This document shows positions 7,485 through 18,097 of a DNA stretch of 64,000 bases, piece after piece. The notes beneath the pieces were generated by a model. It had not been told where the DNA came from, made no database searches, and saw nothing but the letters and a program-made list of their open reading frames with translations. Position numbers and translations under genes: made by a program. The stretch is from Candidatus Poribacteria bacterium (GTDB lineage Bacteria; Poribacteria; WGA-4E; WGA-3G). Each line of letters begins with the position of its first letter. Positions within the stretch are counted from its first letter, which is position 1. The DNA lies in the NCBI GenBank assembly GCA_009839745.1, contig VXPE01000075.1, positions 53,695 through 117,694 on the forward strand, read 5' to 3'.

Positions 7485-8264
7485 CTATGCTGGAAATTTC
7501 TCAATTGCCGCAAAGAAATCGGCGTTCGATGCGCTGAAGCCGTACTGCTGTTCCACCTCCCGAATGGCGATTTCTGTCGTGAACAGATTATCGTATGTAT
7601 CAGGGAACTCCACACCAGTTGTAGCATCGCGGAGTAACACGATATTATAGCCATACCGCGCCATAGAGCGGATACCGTAATCCCTGCCCAATACACACCA
7701 ATTCGTTGCGAAACCCGCAAAGAGCAGATGTAAAATCCGCCGTTCCTCCAGCAGTTCATGCAACTGCTGGCCCGTCGCGATAACAAAATCTTCCGGTTTC
7801 ACGTCAATCGCAGGCGAAACAGAAAGTTGTGAGGCGAGTTTGTCCCAGTGGATGTCGATACTGGGGGGTTGACTCCGAGGACCGCGATAAACGGTATAGT
7901 CCCCCTCTCGACTTCGGAAATCGGAGGGGGGCCACACCGAAGGGGTAGACGGTTCAGGCGGTTTGTGCCGTTCGAGTTGCGGATATTGTGCCGCTACTGA
8001 CGGAGACGGGGCATGCACAATCGTCAAACCCGCTTCCCGCGCGGCATCTATCACAGGCACGACGCACTCCTTCGTTACCTGTGCCGCGCGTTCTATCCAA
8101 CTTTCTATGAAATGCACGTTCCACAAGTCGACGAGTACCAAAGCTGTCTCCTCAACGGGGAACGGCATATCAAACTCACGCCGGATGAAAGCGGTTTCAC
8201 GGCACGGCACATCTGCCGGAGTGCTATCTTGAAAGTAGCGGACGCGTAAATTTAACGTTTTCAC
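7485..8264 (-). CDS. Isochorismatase-like cysteine hydrolase
   Basis: 259 residues with an alpha/beta hydrolase core of the isochorismatase/nicotinamidase superfamily: ALVLVDLWNVHF (catalytic Asp near 46), and LLFAGFATNWCVLGRDYGIRSM with the nucleophile Cys in a TNWCV context followed by GYNIVLLRDATTG. These enzymes hydrolyse amide or ester bonds in small metabolites; the substrate is unknown. The start is GTG 8262-8264, overlapping the upstream TGA as GTGA, so it is coupled to the M16 protein gene, an unusual partner. Confidence 0.8.
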   Translation of the reverse strand: MKTLNLRVRYFQDSTPADVPCRETAFIRREFDMPFPVEETALVLVDLWNVHFIESWIERAAQVTKECVVPVIDAAREAGLTIVHAPSPSVAAQYPQLERHKPPEPSTPSVWPPSDFRSREGDYTVYRGPRSQPPSIDIHWDKLASQLSVSPAIDVKPEDFVIATGQQLHELLEERRILHLLFAGFATNWCVLGRDYGIRSMARYGYNIVLLRDATTGVEFPDTYDNLFTTEIAIREVEQQYGFSASNADFFAAIEKFPA

Positions 8265-10405
8265 TTTGGCTCCTGAAACAGCGAATCGTCGAGTTCTGTG
8301 TTCAACATGACGCTGTTTATTCGAGTTTCGGTGAAGAGTTCACCCTCTACATTCTGCTGAATATGATGTGGGACTTTGACACCATCCACATCGCGGTAAT
8401 CGCCTAAGAGCGTTTCTTTATTGACGACAACGCCCTGTTCCGACTCACGGAAGCTCATCTTCACGATATAGTGTGTCTCTTCACTGATGAAGATGCTGAG
8501 CATTTTACCCGAAGGCTGTTTGGCAAGTACAATGGCAGTGGGTTTTCCCATTACCTCTTCCGTGCCGGTGTATTGGATAGAGGTATCCTGGATAAGATTT
8601 GCAAGCAGCCAAATCGGTTCCCTGAACATATCATCTTTCAAAGCAACAGTCATTTCAGGAGGCAGAGGTTGGGCACCCATAGGGGTCAGCGCAAACCCGG
8701 AAGTCCCATCAAATGCGTAACTCATTTCACCTTGGGGCATCTTAATATCTTGTCGCATTGTATCGGGATAGACCTTGTATTCCTTTACATCCAGGTTCAT
8801 CGGTCCCATCGGTGAATTGGCGGTCGCGCGTCCTTCGGCGACAATATTCTTGACGGTTTGCAGCTTCTCAAGTCCACCATAAGCATCGACTGCCGCCGCG
8901 ACGATCTCTTTGGCTTTCGCCATGTCGCCTTCACTCGCTTCAGGCATCGGTTCCGCAGGGGGCGGTGCCGGTTGCTTTATCTCGATTTCGTTGACCTGTC
9001 CGAATTCATCAAGCGATCGATCGAAATTGGCTTTATTCCCGACAGTGACAATCGTGAGTGCGTCGGGATGGAGATACTTTTGTGCGACTGCCTGCACATC
9101 CGCTGCCGTGACCTTCGCTATATTATCGGTATAGGTTTCAAGGAAGTCGGAGGCATAACCGCGATACGCCAGCATCATCTGTTGGAAGGCGATTTGCGAA
9201 CTGCTCTCAAACCCAAAGACAAACGAATTGATGAGTGAATCTTTGGTGCGCTGTAACTCATCTTCTGGGACAGGTGTATCTCGGAGACCTTCAACGACAT
9301 CAATGATGAGGGAGATCGCCTCTGCCGTCTTTTCCGTCCGAGTCTGCGAATAGGCGAACCATTCCCCTGGATTCGTATAGTAACTCGTTTGCATGATGCT
9401 GCCGACCATATAGGCGAGACCGTGTTTCTCACGCACTTCCTTCATGAGCCGAGAGGCGAAACCGCCTTCTCCAAGAATATCGTTCATCACACGGAGCGCG
9501 AAGAAATCAGGGAAATCGGGAGTGCGCTTGATGCCGAAATGCCCGATTAACATCACCGACTGCGGGAGATCCTTGAAAATATAATTAACGGATGCTTCGG
9601 GAGTGGGATCCACGGTTGGAACATCAGGGAAAGTAATATCTGCGGATTCCCAACCTTCAAACACTTTTTCCAGTTGCGCGATCAGAGTTTCCGTATCAAA
9701 ATCGCCAGTCATCGCGAGCATCAGGTTGTTGGGATGATAATATTTCGCGTGGAACGCTTTGAGATCGTCAACAGTGATGCTTTCTATACCCTCAATTTCG
9801 GTATACCACCCGAAGGGATGGTCGGTTCCATAGAGGAGCGCGGAGAAGTTACGCCACGCCAGTTGGATAGGGTTATCGTTGCGTCGGCGGATACGTTCGA
9901 TCGACTGCTGCTTACGGAGTTCTAATTTATCTTCGCGAAATGCAGGATTCCTGAGCACATCGGCAAAAATTTCCAACCCTTTTTCGATATCTTCGGCGAG
10001 CGTTGAGAGGTTAATTGTCCCGTATTCACGCGACATCCCCACTTCAACGGAGGCCGCCATAGATTCCAATTCCTCGTTCAGCGCGTCCGGTTCACGCGAC
10101 ACCGTGCCGCCGGTTCGCATGACAGAGGCAAATATGGATGACAAGCCTACCCTATCCGCTGGATCGTAGATGTCACCTGTTTTGATCAAGCCGTTGATGT
10201 TAAACAAGGGTAACTCATGGTCCTCAATGAGGTAGAGCGTCATCCCGTTTGAGAGGGTTCGCTTCTCTGGAACGGGCGGTTTAAACTCGATCGGTTCAAA
10301 GGTCAGTTCTTCGTGGGGTTTGGCAAATGTAGAGGGGATACCCCACACAATGAGACAGGTGACCAGTGTCGCGAAGACAATTCCAGTAAAGGTTCGTTTC
10401 TTCAT
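8261..10405 (-). CDS. M16-family protein without zinc motif, with C-terminal LolA-like domain
   Basis: 714 residues with an N-terminal signal peptide (residues 1-28). Residues 45-470 form two M16 (insulinase/MPP-like) halves, but where the active subunit has HxxEH this chain reads GLSSIFASVM, so it should be non-catalytic. Residues 500-714 (AKEIVAAAVDAYGGLEKLQTVKNI...) resemble LolA/outer-membrane-lipoprotein-sorting-type antiparallel sheets. It directly follows the catalytic M16 gene (stop/start overlap), so a periplasmic heterodimer like MPP alpha/beta is likely. The added LolA-like domain may hold a lipophilic ligand; that is inference. Confidence 0.85.
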   Translation of the reverse strand: MKKRTFTGIVFATLVTCLIVWGIPSTFAKPHEELTFEPIEFKPPVPEKRTLSNGMTLYLIEDHELPLFNINGLIKTGDIYDPADRVGLSSIFASVMRTGGTVSREPDALNEELESMAASVEVGMSREYGTINLSTLAEDIEKGLEIFADVLRNPAFREDKLELRKQQSIERIRRRNDNPIQLAWRNFSALLYGTDHPFGWYTEIEGIESITVDDLKAFHAKYYHPNNLMLAMTGDFDTETLIAQLEKVFEGWESADITFPDVPTVDPTPEASVNYIFKDLPQSVMLIGHFGIKRTPDFPDFFALRVMNDILGEGGFASRLMKEVREKHGLAYMVGSIMQTSYYTNPGEWFAYSQTRTEKTAEAISLIIDVVEGLRDTPVPEDELQRTKDSLINSFVFGFESSSQIAFQQMMLAYRGYASDFLETYTDNIAKVTAADVQAVAQKYLHPDALTIVTVGNKANFDRSLDEFGQVNEIEIKQPAPPPAEPMPEASEGDMAKAKEIVAAAVDAYGGLEKLQTVKNIVAEGRATANSPMGPMNLDVKEYKVYPDTMRQDIKMPQGEMSYAFDGTSGFALTPMGAQPLPPEMTVALKDDMFREPIWLLANLIQDTSIQYTGTEEVMGKPTAIVLAKQPSGKMLSIFISEETHYIVKMSFRESEQGVVVNKETLLGDYRDVDGVKVPHHIQQNVEGELFTETRINSVMLNTELDDSLFQEPK

Positions 10406-11922
10406 TATTCGCTGCCCTCCGTCCCTTCACCGGCGGGTGCTGCTGCCGCTTTCTTAACGAGTGTGCCGACGGTGCGGTTGCTTTTCGTGAAATAGGTTTT
10501 TGCGACTCTCATGATGTCCTCCGGCGTAACTTTATATATGTTTTCACGCCAATCCAGGATATAACGCCAATTGCCAGCAATCCCTTCATAGAAGGTGAGT
10601 TGTCGTGCCATTCCAGCGTTCGAGCTCAGGCCTCGGATAAAACTGGCATCTACCTGTTTGAGGATACGTTTAAATTCTTTTTCTGCGACGGGTTCGGTCT
10701 TAAGCCTTTCGAGTTCAGTGTAAATCGCTTCTTCCAAGTCTGCGGTTGTGTGTGGAGACCGCGGCGCGCCATCTATAACAAAAAGATTGTTGTAACGCGC
10801 CCCCGGGTATCCATTCAATGAATCGGTAGAGATGGCGATCCCCGTCTCAACGATGTTTTTGTAGAATCGAGAGGTACGCCCATCAGAAAGGATCGCACTG
10901 ATAAAATCCAACACATAGTCGTCAAAGTGTGGGAGTGTCGGTTTATGGTACCCAATCATGAGTTGCGGTTCAGCATCAAATTCGACATCTACACGACGTT
11001 CACCTTCCTGCGGCAGTTCTTGGGTTGTAACTTCCGGCGGGAGCGGTTGCGAGGGGATATCACCGAAATGCTTTTCGATGAGTGCGATGGTTTCATCTAT
11101 GTCTATATTCCCAATGATAGCCATGACAGAGTTATTCGGGGCATAATGGACACGGAAAAATTCTTCTGCCTTGCGTCGATTTAGCATCGCAATATCCGAG
11201 GGCCATCCGATAATCGGTATCCCGTAAGGATGTGCAGTGAAGGCGGCAGCCATAAACTGTTCATAGAGTTTACCGCCGGGTTGGGTGTCAACACGCATCC
11301 GCCGTTCCTCTTTGACAGCCTCGCGTTCAACATAAAATTCGCGTAAGACAGCGTTCTTAATCCGATCGGACTCAAGGATTGCCCATAACTCTAATTTATT
11401 AGACGGCAATTCCACTGTGTAAATCGTATAGTCAACAGAGGTACCAGCATTGAATCCGGTACTCCCGTGTTGCGTGTAAATTTCGCTATATTCGCCGGTA
11501 ACGATCCACTCTTTGGCGAGCTCCTGTTGTGCTTTAAGTGCTTCTTCCAATTCGGCTATTTTGTCCGCATCCGCTCTGGCGCCTTTTGCACGTTCCATGT
11601 CAAGGGCATCACCGATTCGATCGATTTCAGCGAGCACGACCTTTTCCTTTTCATAGTCTTTTGTGCCGATGGTTTCAGTGCCTTTGAATAACATGTGTTC
11701 GAGCATGTGTGCGATACCGCGTGTATCATCTGATTCATCGACTGAACCGGCTTTAAAGAGGATGTAGGGGGCGATGGTCGGGGAGGTATCGCGTTTAATC
11801 ATTAACAACTTCAGACCGTTCGGAAAGATGTGCTCTACCACCCGGTCTGAGAGATCCTGTGCTGATGCTATCCCGTGCAAGGCAATGAGGCATAGAACCA
11901 GCAGATAACGTATCTGTTTCAT
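10405..11922 (-). CDS. M16-family zinc metallopeptidase (catalytic subunit), secreted
   Basis: 505 residues with a Sec signal peptide ending ASAQ (about 21). The inverted zinc motif HMLEH is at residues 72-76, and the third ligand lies in EREAVKEERRMR near 200, spaced by a coiled-coil-like insertion rich in Glu/Lys (residues 90-140) not usual in the family. Periplasmic M16 peptidases degrade or process peptides in a clamshell. Overlaps the start of the inactive partner by ATGA-type coupling. ATG 11922 follows an AGGATG-like site. Confidence 0.88.
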   Translation of the reverse strand: MKQIRYLLVLCLIALHGIASAQDLSDRVVEHIFPNGLKLLMIKRDTSPTIAPYILFKAGSVDESDDTRGIAHMLEHMLFKGTETIGTKDYEKEKVVLAEIDRIGDALDMERAKGARADADKIAELEEALKAQQELAKEWIVTGEYSEIYTQHGSTGFNAGTSVDYTIYTVELPSNKLELWAILESDRIKNAVLREFYVEREAVKEERRMRVDTQPGGKLYEQFMAAAFTAHPYGIPIIGWPSDIAMLNRRKAEEFFRVHYAPNNSVMAIIGNIDIDETIALIEKHFGDIPSQPLPPEVTTQELPQEGERRVDVEFDAEPQLMIGYHKPTLPHFDDYVLDFISAILSDGRTSRFYKNIVETGIAISTDSLNGYPGARYNNLFVIDGAPRSPHTTADLEEAIYTELERLKTEPVAEKEFKRILKQVDASFIRGLSSNAGMARQLTFYEGIAGNWRYILDWRENIYKVTPEDIMRVAKTYFTKSNRTVGTLVKKAAAAPAGEGTEGSE

Positions 11923-12031
11923 CCTTCATTTTGCGGCACTCTATCCTATAGAGCACCCGATATTGGGCGATGCCGCTTCCTTTCTATATTATACCACTTC
12001 TAAAAGTTTATATTGCATTAGCAGCCCCTGA

Positions 12032-12059
12032 GTGCACAGACTAACAGTCTATGCTACAA
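12032..12059. repeat. Short palindromic repeat, also near 63571
   Basis: GTGCACAGACT-AACAGTCTATGCTACAA contains AGACT/AGTCT arms. The reverse complement recurs at 63571-63596 with three differences. Both copies are intergenic. Confidence 0.5.
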
Positions 12060-12108
12060 GCATGCACGAACTGAAGTTTATGCTACAATTTCAATCAGAA
12101 ATGGTATT

Positions 12109-12250
12109 AGTTATTAGTTATCAGTCGTCAGCCATCAGCGAAGAGGATTCCCGTCACAACGAACGTTTGCTGAGATTTCTCCAAGGCAAAGTGAATTGTT
12201 ACAAGTCCCCTCTTTAACTGATAACCGATGACTGACTGCTGACAACTATT
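12109..12250. repeat. MITE-like element with imperfect inverted ends
   Basis: The left end TTAGTTATCAGTCGTCAGC and right end ACTGATAACCGATGACTGAC read as imperfect inverted repeats around about 140 bp of non-coding DNA (the segment 11923-12249 contains no gene I can support). This is a plausible non-autonomous mobile element between the M16 and zinc-ribbon genes. Confidence 0.45.
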
Positions 12251-12507
12251 TATCCTTTCTCAAGATCACCGAGTAACCCGACGAGGGCAAATCTAATGTG
12301 AGATGAGAGTGCCGAGTTCTCTGCGCGGAGGTCAGCACCTTCTTCGTCTGGGTACATGACATGTGCCGCGACAGCGCGCTTGACCCAACGTTCTGCCCTG
12401 TCATCGTAAGGGATGTACTTTTCTTTCGGTGCTGTGCATGCAGGACACTCATCTGGTGGGCTATCCGCTTCCTTCCACAAATAGCCGCAAGCTATACAAA
12501 CAAACAT
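12250..12507 (-). CDS. Small rubredoxin-like zinc-ribbon protein
   Basis: 85 residues. The N-terminal half carries FVCIACGYLWKEADSPPDECPACTAPKEKY, a CxxCG...CPxC knuckle as in rubrerythrin C-terminal rubredoxin-like domains, binding iron or zinc. The remaining helix (RAERWVKRAVAAHVM) has no known match. Alone in its transcription unit. Electron transfer versus structural zinc cannot be decided. Confidence 0.65.
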   Translation of the reverse strand: MFVCIACGYLWKEADSPPDECPACTAPKEKYIPYDDRAERWVKRAVAAHVMYPDEEGADLRAENSALSSHIRFALVGLLGDLEKG

Positions 12508-12703
12508 GGCAAAATCCTTTCTCTGTGCCTCAGGAAGATTAATATTTTTGTGAACAAAATGCCAAAATCATTAACCTTCAACTGATCAAAATTACAGGTT
12601 TTAATATTCACAATCAACTACTGCATTTTAGCAGATTACACTTCAAGATACAAGTGTTAAATTGCTGTATCTTCTTCGGAAATAGGACACGCTATACAGG
12701 CTA

Positions 12704-14761
12704 TTAAGCGGATTGTTTCGTTGATTGCGCTTTCAGTTCAGCGATCTGGTCGCGTAAGGCTGCGGCTTCCTCATAATCAAGGTCCAACGCCGCTTTTCGC
12801 ATCCGTCGCGTTAAGTCTGTAATCATCGCGTCAATATCCTGTGGTTCAATCCTGTCTGGGAGGATCGCAGGCTTGTCAGATTTTTTCGTCTTATACTCGT
12901 CAGTCGATTCAGCGATCAGTTCCTGGATTGCCTTTTCAATCGTCGCGGGGGTGATATTGTTATCCGTGTTATATTGAAGTTGAATCTCGCGGCGTCGCCG
13001 TGTTTCCTTGATCGCTTCGTCCATGGCTTCGGTGATATTATCCCCATATAAGAGGACTTCACCGTCAACATTTCGGGCAGCGCGTCCAGCAGTTTGGACG
13101 AGAGACCTGACAGAGCGGAGGAAACCGGGACGGTCAGCGTCAAGGATTGCCACGAGGGAGACTTCAGGAAGATCGAGCCCCTCGCGAAGTAGGTTGATAC
13201 CGACCAGCACATCAAAAACGCCTTCGCGAAGTTCACGTAGAATGCGGGCACGGTCGAACACATCAATTTCGGAATGCATATAGTCCGCACGGATACCCGC
13301 TTCTGTCAAATACTCAGTTAAGTCCTCTGACATCCGTTTGGTCAGCGTCGTGACGAGGACGCGTTGTTTGCTCCTGACGCGTTCTTGGATCTTGCCGATG
13401 AGATGGTCTATTTGTCCTCTCACGGGATGTATCGTAATTTCGGGATCGATGAGTCCCGTAGGTCGGATAATCTGCTCAACAACTTGCGCGCTGTTTTCCA
13501 TTTCATAGGACCCCGGTGTCGCGGAGACAAAGACAACTTGGTTGACGCGCGCCTCCACTTCATCGAACCGGAGCGGACGGTTATCCAAAGCGGAGGGCAG
13601 ACGGAAACCATACGCAACAAGCGTCTGCTTTCGGGAGCGGTCACCCCGATACATACCTCGCAGCTGCGGAATCGTTACGTGAGATTCATCAATAAAAAGC
13701 AGGAAATCATCCGGAAAGTAGTGCATCAGGCAATACGGCGGATCACCGGGTTGCAATCCTGAAAGATGCCGTGAGTAATTTTCAATACCGGAGCAGTAAC
13801 CCACCTCCCGTAACATCTCCAAGTCAAATCGAGTGCGCTGCTCAATGCGTTGCGCTTCCAGCAATTTCGTCTCTTTCTCAAACGTCAGAATCCGGTCTTG
13901 GAGTTCCAGTTCAATATTGATTAACGCCTGATCAAAGATTTCACCATCGGTCATGAAATGCTTGGCAGGATAAATTTCAAGGAAATCCCGTTGTGCCAAC
14001 ACCTCTCCAGTCGTGGTATCAATTTCGTTAATGCGATCAATTTCGTCCCCGAAAAGCTCAATACGATACGCGTGCTCACTGTAAGCAGGAAAGACTTCAA
14101 CGACATCACCACGGGCGCGGAACACACCTTGCCAGAACTCAATATCGTTGCGGACATACTGAATATCGACTAATGCGCGTAGGAGTGCGTCGCGCCGCAC
14201 GACATCGCCGACGGCGACTTGAACCCTCTGATTTTCAAATTCATCTGGAGAACCGAGACCGTAAAGACAGGAAACACTCGCGACCACGATAACATCGCGA
14301 CGCGATATCAAGGACGCTGTTGACGCAAGCCGCATCCGTGTAATCTCTTCGTTAATGCGGACATCCTTTTCAATAAAAGTATCCGTGGATGGAATATATG
14401 CTTCGGGTTGATAGTACTCGTAATCGCTGACGAAATAGTGGACGGCGTTGTTTGGGAAAAAGGTTCGAAATTCGTTGTAAAGCTGCGCGGCGAGTGTTTT
14501 ATTAGGTGAGATAACGAGCGTCGGCAATTGGACGTTCTGAATCACATTCGCCATCGTATAGGTTTTGCCTGAACCTGTCACACCGAGGAGTGTCTGTGCT
14601 TTGTCTCCACGGTGGAGCCCTTCTGTGAGTTTATCAATAGCTTCGGGTTGGTCGCCTTGGGGTGAAAAGTCTGAGATGAGTTCAAATCGCGGGTTATCCG
14701 GTTCGGGGATATCATCTTCTAAATCATCGATTTTGGTCAGCAATTCCCAGTTCTCTCTCAT
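12704..14761 (-). CDS. uvrB: UvrABC excinuclease subunit B
   Basis: 685 residues from ATG 14759-14761 (MRENWELL), with GGAG 11 nt upstream; the open frame extends to a TTG at 14803 without support. UvrB is the damage-verifying helicase of nucleotide excision repair. Visible: Walker A GVTGSGKT at 60-67, the flexible beta-hairpin region [21 protein letters not shown], helicase motifs ending [26 protein letters not shown], and the C-terminal UVR domain ([23 protein letters not shown]) that binds UvrC. LexA is encoded 3.5 kb away, but I cannot identify a LexA box here. Confidence 0.97.
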   Translation of the reverse strand: MRENWELLTKIDDLEDDIPEPDNPRFELISDFSPQGDQPEAIDKLTEGLHRGDKAQTLLGVTGSGKTYTMANVIQNVQLPTLVISPNKTLAAQLYNEFRTFFPNNAVHYFVSDYEYYQPEAYIPSTDTFIEKDVRINEEITRMRLASTASLISRRDVIVVASVSCLYGLGSPDEFENQRVQVAVGDVVRRDALLRALVDIQYVRNDIEFWQGVFRARGDVVEVFPAYSEHAYRIELFGDEIDRINEIDTTTGEVLAQRDFLEIYPAKHFMTDGEIFDQALINIELELQDRILTFEKETKLLEAQRIEQRTRFDLEMLREVGYCSGIENYSRHLSGLQPGDPPYCLMHYFPDDFLLFIDESHVTIPQLRGMYRGDRSRKQTLVAYGFRLPSALDNRPLRFDEVEARVNQVVFVSATPGSYEMENSAQVVEQIIRPTGLIDPEITIHPVRGQIDHLIGKIQERVRSKQRVLVTTLTKRMSEDLTEYLTEAGIRADYMHSEIDVFDRARILRELREGVFDVLVGINLLREGLDLPEVSLVAILDADRPGFLRSVRSLVQTAGRAARNVDGEVLLYGDNITEAMDEAIKETRRRREIQLQYNTDNNITPATIEKAIQELIAESTDEYKTKKSDKPAILPDRIEPQDIDAMITDLTRRMRKAALDLDYEEAAALRDQIAELKAQSTKQSA

Positions 14762-14922
14762 CGTGGCTTCTGGCTCCTTGTTAATTTTTTGATCGCCTCG
14801 CAATATGGAGACGGCTGCGGTCTACATCAAAACTACAAGAAATTTGTGTGATTTGTATTGTATTTTAGGTCTTATATAGTATACCACACTGCGCCAAAGA
14901 TGTGTAGAGAGATTTGTGCTAT

Positions 14923-17385
14923 CTAATGGAGTGTGCAAAGTCCGACCGGTTCCTGCCCTTGGATGAAGGGTTCTCGGCTAATGTCCGCCTCTGGACATTT
15001 ACCTTGTTTTCTGAGGAGCCCGCTCTTTTTATTCACCTCTCGGAAAACAATACCTTTCGGAACCGGGAACGGTTTTTCTGGACCGCGAGCGGCATCAATC
15101 ATAAATTGTGCCCAGATTGGCAGTGCTGCTTTCGCGCCTTCCTGATTGTAGTTCCGGCGACTCAACCGATTCTTATCGAACCCGACCCAAACACCGACGA
15201 CAAGATCGGCGGTGTAACCGACAAACCAGGCATCTACGTTGTCATTGGTAGTGCCTGTTTTACCTGCTGCCGGTCGCGTCAGTCCCATCCGTATTGCCCG
15301 TTTACCTGTTCCGTCCTGAATTACACTCTCCATAAACGAGGTAATCTGATATGCGACCTTTTCATCTAAAACACGGGTCGGCTCATTTTGAGAGTTATCA
15401 GAAGTATAAATAATTCTCCCCGCTGTGTCCAACACGTACTGAATATTAACCGGTTCCGTCTGAATGCCACCGTTTGCGAAGATACCGTACGCGGAGGTGA
15501 GTTCAAGGACTGTTACGCCAGACGCACCTAAAGAGAGTGCTGGCACTGGATCCAATGGGCTTTTAATGCCCATTCTTTTGCTCAAATCCACAACACGATT
15601 CAAACCTTCCCATTTACCGTTTTCGGCTATCGGGGTCTCCAACATCGCTTTCGCTGTCGGCACATTAATCGAACTCGAGAGTACATCGCGCACGGTAACT
15701 TTACCCTTAAACCACTTGCTATAATTGCGCGGAGACCATATCGGCTGTCCAGGGAACGGAAGTATTCCCCATGCCTCATCAATAATAATCGTTGTAGGTG
15801 TCACAATTGCAGGGGCTTCTAACAATGCCGCAAAAACAATCGGCTTAAATGCGGAACCGGGTTGTCGTCTGGCACTGCCAATCGCTCGATTGTAGAAATT
15901 AATCTTATCTCCTGTAATGTTGTAATTCCGACCACCCACCATCGCCTTAATGTGTCCCGTCTTGGGTTCATAAGCGATCAGTGCCGCCTGCAAGTAATCA
16001 TCAATCGGATCGAGGCGTGGACTCCGCTTATTGGTATCGTAATCGGGGAGACGTGGACCCCCATAAGTTTTATCCATCACACGGAGGTGCTTTTCGATCT
16101 CTCTCTCCGCAACGGTTTGCATGGACATATCTATCGTGGTGTAAACCTTCAATCCACCACTATACAAATTATCTTTGAGTTCAGGCAGCCGACCGAGTGC
16201 TTCATGAACGTAGTCAAGGAAGTGTCCAGCCTCTTTCAGTGCCGTTCTTGTCCCTTTTCTGGGCAGATTTTGCGGGAGGAGTGGGGCGTCTCGGCTTGCA
16301 CGCCATTCGGATACAGCCGGGATATACCCCTGTTCAAACATCTGGTCGAGTACGATATTCCGCCGATGCAAGGCTCTTTCTGGGTTGGAAAAGGGGGAAA
16401 ACGCGTAGGGACCTTTCGGAAGTGCGGCGAGCAATGCACACTCGTGATAGTTAAGCTCCGAGACCTCCTTCCCGAAATATCCGAGTGCCGCTTGCTGCAC
16501 CCCGTGATATGTTTTTCCGCCATACCTTGATCTCCCTAAATCAACGTGGTTCAGGTAGCGTTCAAAAATCTCGTCTTTAGAGAAAGCCTTCTCAATTTTC
16601 ACAGCGAGGAGTATCTCTCTTGCCTTCCGAATGACGCTTCTGTCGGATCGTTGATCGAAAAGATAGATATTTCGTGCCAACTGTTGGGTCAACGTGCTGG
16701 TCCCAGCCAAGCGACTGCCGTGCAACAGGTTGTTTTTGAATGCCCCAACGAGACGTATCAGATCGATGCCCCAATGTTCAGAAAATCGTCGATCTTCAAT
16801 AGCAGTGAACGCGCCTGTGAGTTTGTCTGGCATTTGCAGGAGCGGAATCAGACGACGTGTGGACCCCTCATCGTCAGCAAACTCACCGATTTTCTCCGGT
16901 TCCAGATAGAAATTATGGCGCACAGAATTATCCGCGTTCCGGATGGCAGCAATTTTTCCATCCGTCACTGAAATCCGAAGGTATCCCGCCTTCACGTCAA
17001 GATTCGGGTACTCAAAATCCCGCAGATGGATGCGAACGGTTCCGTCCGTTGCGATCGCATACTCTCCCGGCCCACTCAGCTTCGGAATGAGTTCCGCGAC
17101 CTTCTTGTACTCCAAACGTTCCAATTTATCGATCAGAAACGCGATCTTATCTGTTTCTTGGACTTCACAGACCGAAGAGTAGACCTCGAGATGCTGCCGC
17201 CATGTCTGGATATCGGCATCGTATTCAAGGCGATAGAGATCAATATCGCGGACATCTTCCCAACACGCCAGCAACATGCCACCTGCAAACCCGATGGCAG
17301 CAAACATTGCCAGAAACACGCATATACCTACAAGCCAAAATAGCATTAGCACTGCCTGAAAAAGATGATAAAAAAATCGAAGCAT
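14923..17385 (-). CDS. Bifunctional penicillin-binding protein 1B-like (GT51 + transpeptidase)
   Basis: 820 residues. One N-terminal membrane anchor (8-40), a UB2H-like region (about 95-190, with GPGEYAIATDGTVRIHLRDFEYPN and LEPEKIGEFADD), GT51 glycosyltransferase (EDRRFSEHWGID, STLTQQLARN, RKAREILLAVKIE), then a transpeptidase with SxxK (GSAFKP), SxN (SSSINV) and KTGTTND. It polymerises and cross-links peptidoglycan in the periplasm. The UB2H region argues for PBP1B rather than PBP1A type; in E. coli that domain meets the outer-membrane activator LpoB, no homologue of which is seen here. Monocistronic. Confidence 0.93.
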   Translation of the reverse strand: MLRFFYHLFQAVLMLFWLVGICVFLAMFAAIGFAGGMLLACWEDVRDIDLYRLEYDADIQTWRQHLEVYSSVCEVQETDKIAFLIDKLERLEYKKVAELIPKLSGPGEYAIATDGTVRIHLRDFEYPNLDVKAGYLRISVTDGKIAAIRNADNSVRHNFYLEPEKIGEFADDEGSTRRLIPLLQMPDKLTGAFTAIEDRRFSEHWGIDLIRLVGAFKNNLLHGSRLAGTSTLTQQLARNIYLFDQRSDRSVIRKAREILLAVKIEKAFSKDEIFERYLNHVDLGRSRYGGKTYHGVQQAALGYFGKEVSELNYHECALLAALPKGPYAFSPFSNPERALHRRNIVLDQMFEQGYIPAVSEWRASRDAPLLPQNLPRKGTRTALKEAGHFLDYVHEALGRLPELKDNLYSGGLKVYTTIDMSMQTVAEREIEKHLRVMDKTYGGPRLPDYDTNKRSPRLDPIDDYLQAALIAYEPKTGHIKAMVGGRNYNITGDKINFYNRAIGSARRQPGSAFKPIVFAALLEAPAIVTPTTIIIDEAWGILPFPGQPIWSPRNYSKWFKGKVTVRDVLSSSINVPTAKAMLETPIAENGKWEGLNRVVDLSKRMGIKSPLDPVPALSLGASGVTVLELTSAYGIFANGGIQTEPVNIQYVLDTAGRIIYTSDNSQNEPTRVLDEKVAYQITSFMESVIQDGTGKRAIRMGLTRPAAGKTGTTNDNVDAWFVGYTADLVVGVWVGFDKNRLSRRNYNQEGAKAALPIWAQFMIDAARGPEKPFPVPKGIVFREVNKKSGLLRKQGKCPEADISREPFIQGQEPVGLCTLH

Positions 17386-17443
17386 TTATCTATTTGTCCC
17401 CTCTGTGAGGCGCAACGAAGAGATTCAAGGGCTATGGTGGAAT

Positions 17444-18097
17444 TTAGGGTGTCCTATCTACATCCGTTTTCCGAACTCGCTTAATCGTACATCCAACAGC
17501 TCTTGTCTTCTTAGATGATTTTGGAATATCCTTCCCGGTGATTACTAAATCCAAAGCGTCTCGGAGATAGTGTTTCGTTGGTGCCTTTGGACTGTTATCA
17601 AACGCGCCTGCGTAACGCAGGACACGTTCCGCGTCAAGAAGAAAGACTTCTGGTGTTCTTCTCGCTCCGAAATAATCGGCAATTTTGTTCTCCGGGTCCT
17701 TTAGCACAGGAAATTCAAAACCGTGCGCCTCATTGTATTCCCGAATCTCTTTGACCTTCTCCTGTTTATTTGAATTTATTCCGACAAATTGCACGCCCTT
17801 CTCATCGTAAGCCTTGACTAATGCAACGATTCGTTCCGCATAGTCGGTTGCGATCGGACATTGTGTAGCGAGGAACAGAACGACTGTAGCGGGTTTCTCT
17901 TCACTGAGTGCATACAGTTCATGAGAGGTGCCATCGGCATCCTTGAGCGTAAAATCCTTAACGCGGGTGTCAAGTTCAACCTTCTTTGTTTTTTCTTTCG
18001 TGAACCCTACCTCTATAGCACTGATAACTGAGACAATTATCAAAACAACAAGGCTCTGCTTAGCAAAAAAACGTGCAAAACAATTTAGACTGTGCAT
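17444..18097 (-). CDS. Exported thioredoxin-fold (AhpC/TSA-Redoxin type) protein
   Basis: 217 residues: membrane/signal segment at about 14-32, then a redoxin domain (VELDTRVKDFTLKDADGTSHEL...) with ATVVLFLATQCPIATDY, where a single N-terminal Cys precedes Pro in place of a CxxC. VQFVGINSN and ARRTPEVFLLDAE (cis-Pro) support the fold. A second Cys occurs near the C-terminus (AVGCTIKR). Members in Planctomycetes-like genomes are often fused to, or next to, cytochrome c or FG-GAP proteins; here it stands alone. Peroxidase versus chaperone role is open. Confidence 0.8.
   Translation of the reverse strand: MHSLNCFARFFAKQSLVVLIIVSVISAIEVGFTKEKTKKVELDTRVKDFTLKDADGTSHELYALSEEKPATVVLFLATQCPIATDYAERIVALVKAYDEKGVQFVGINSNKQEKVKEIREYNEAHGFEFPVLKDPENKIADYFGARRTPEVFLLDAERVLRYAGAFDNSPKAPTKHYLRDALDLVITGKDIPKSSKKTRAVGCTIKRVRKTDVDRTP

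Noticed and set aside
15862..16530. 222-codon plus-strand ORF opposite the PBP gene
   Set aside because: Fully contained in the antisense of a well-supported transpeptidase; no ribosome-binding site and no recognisable domain.
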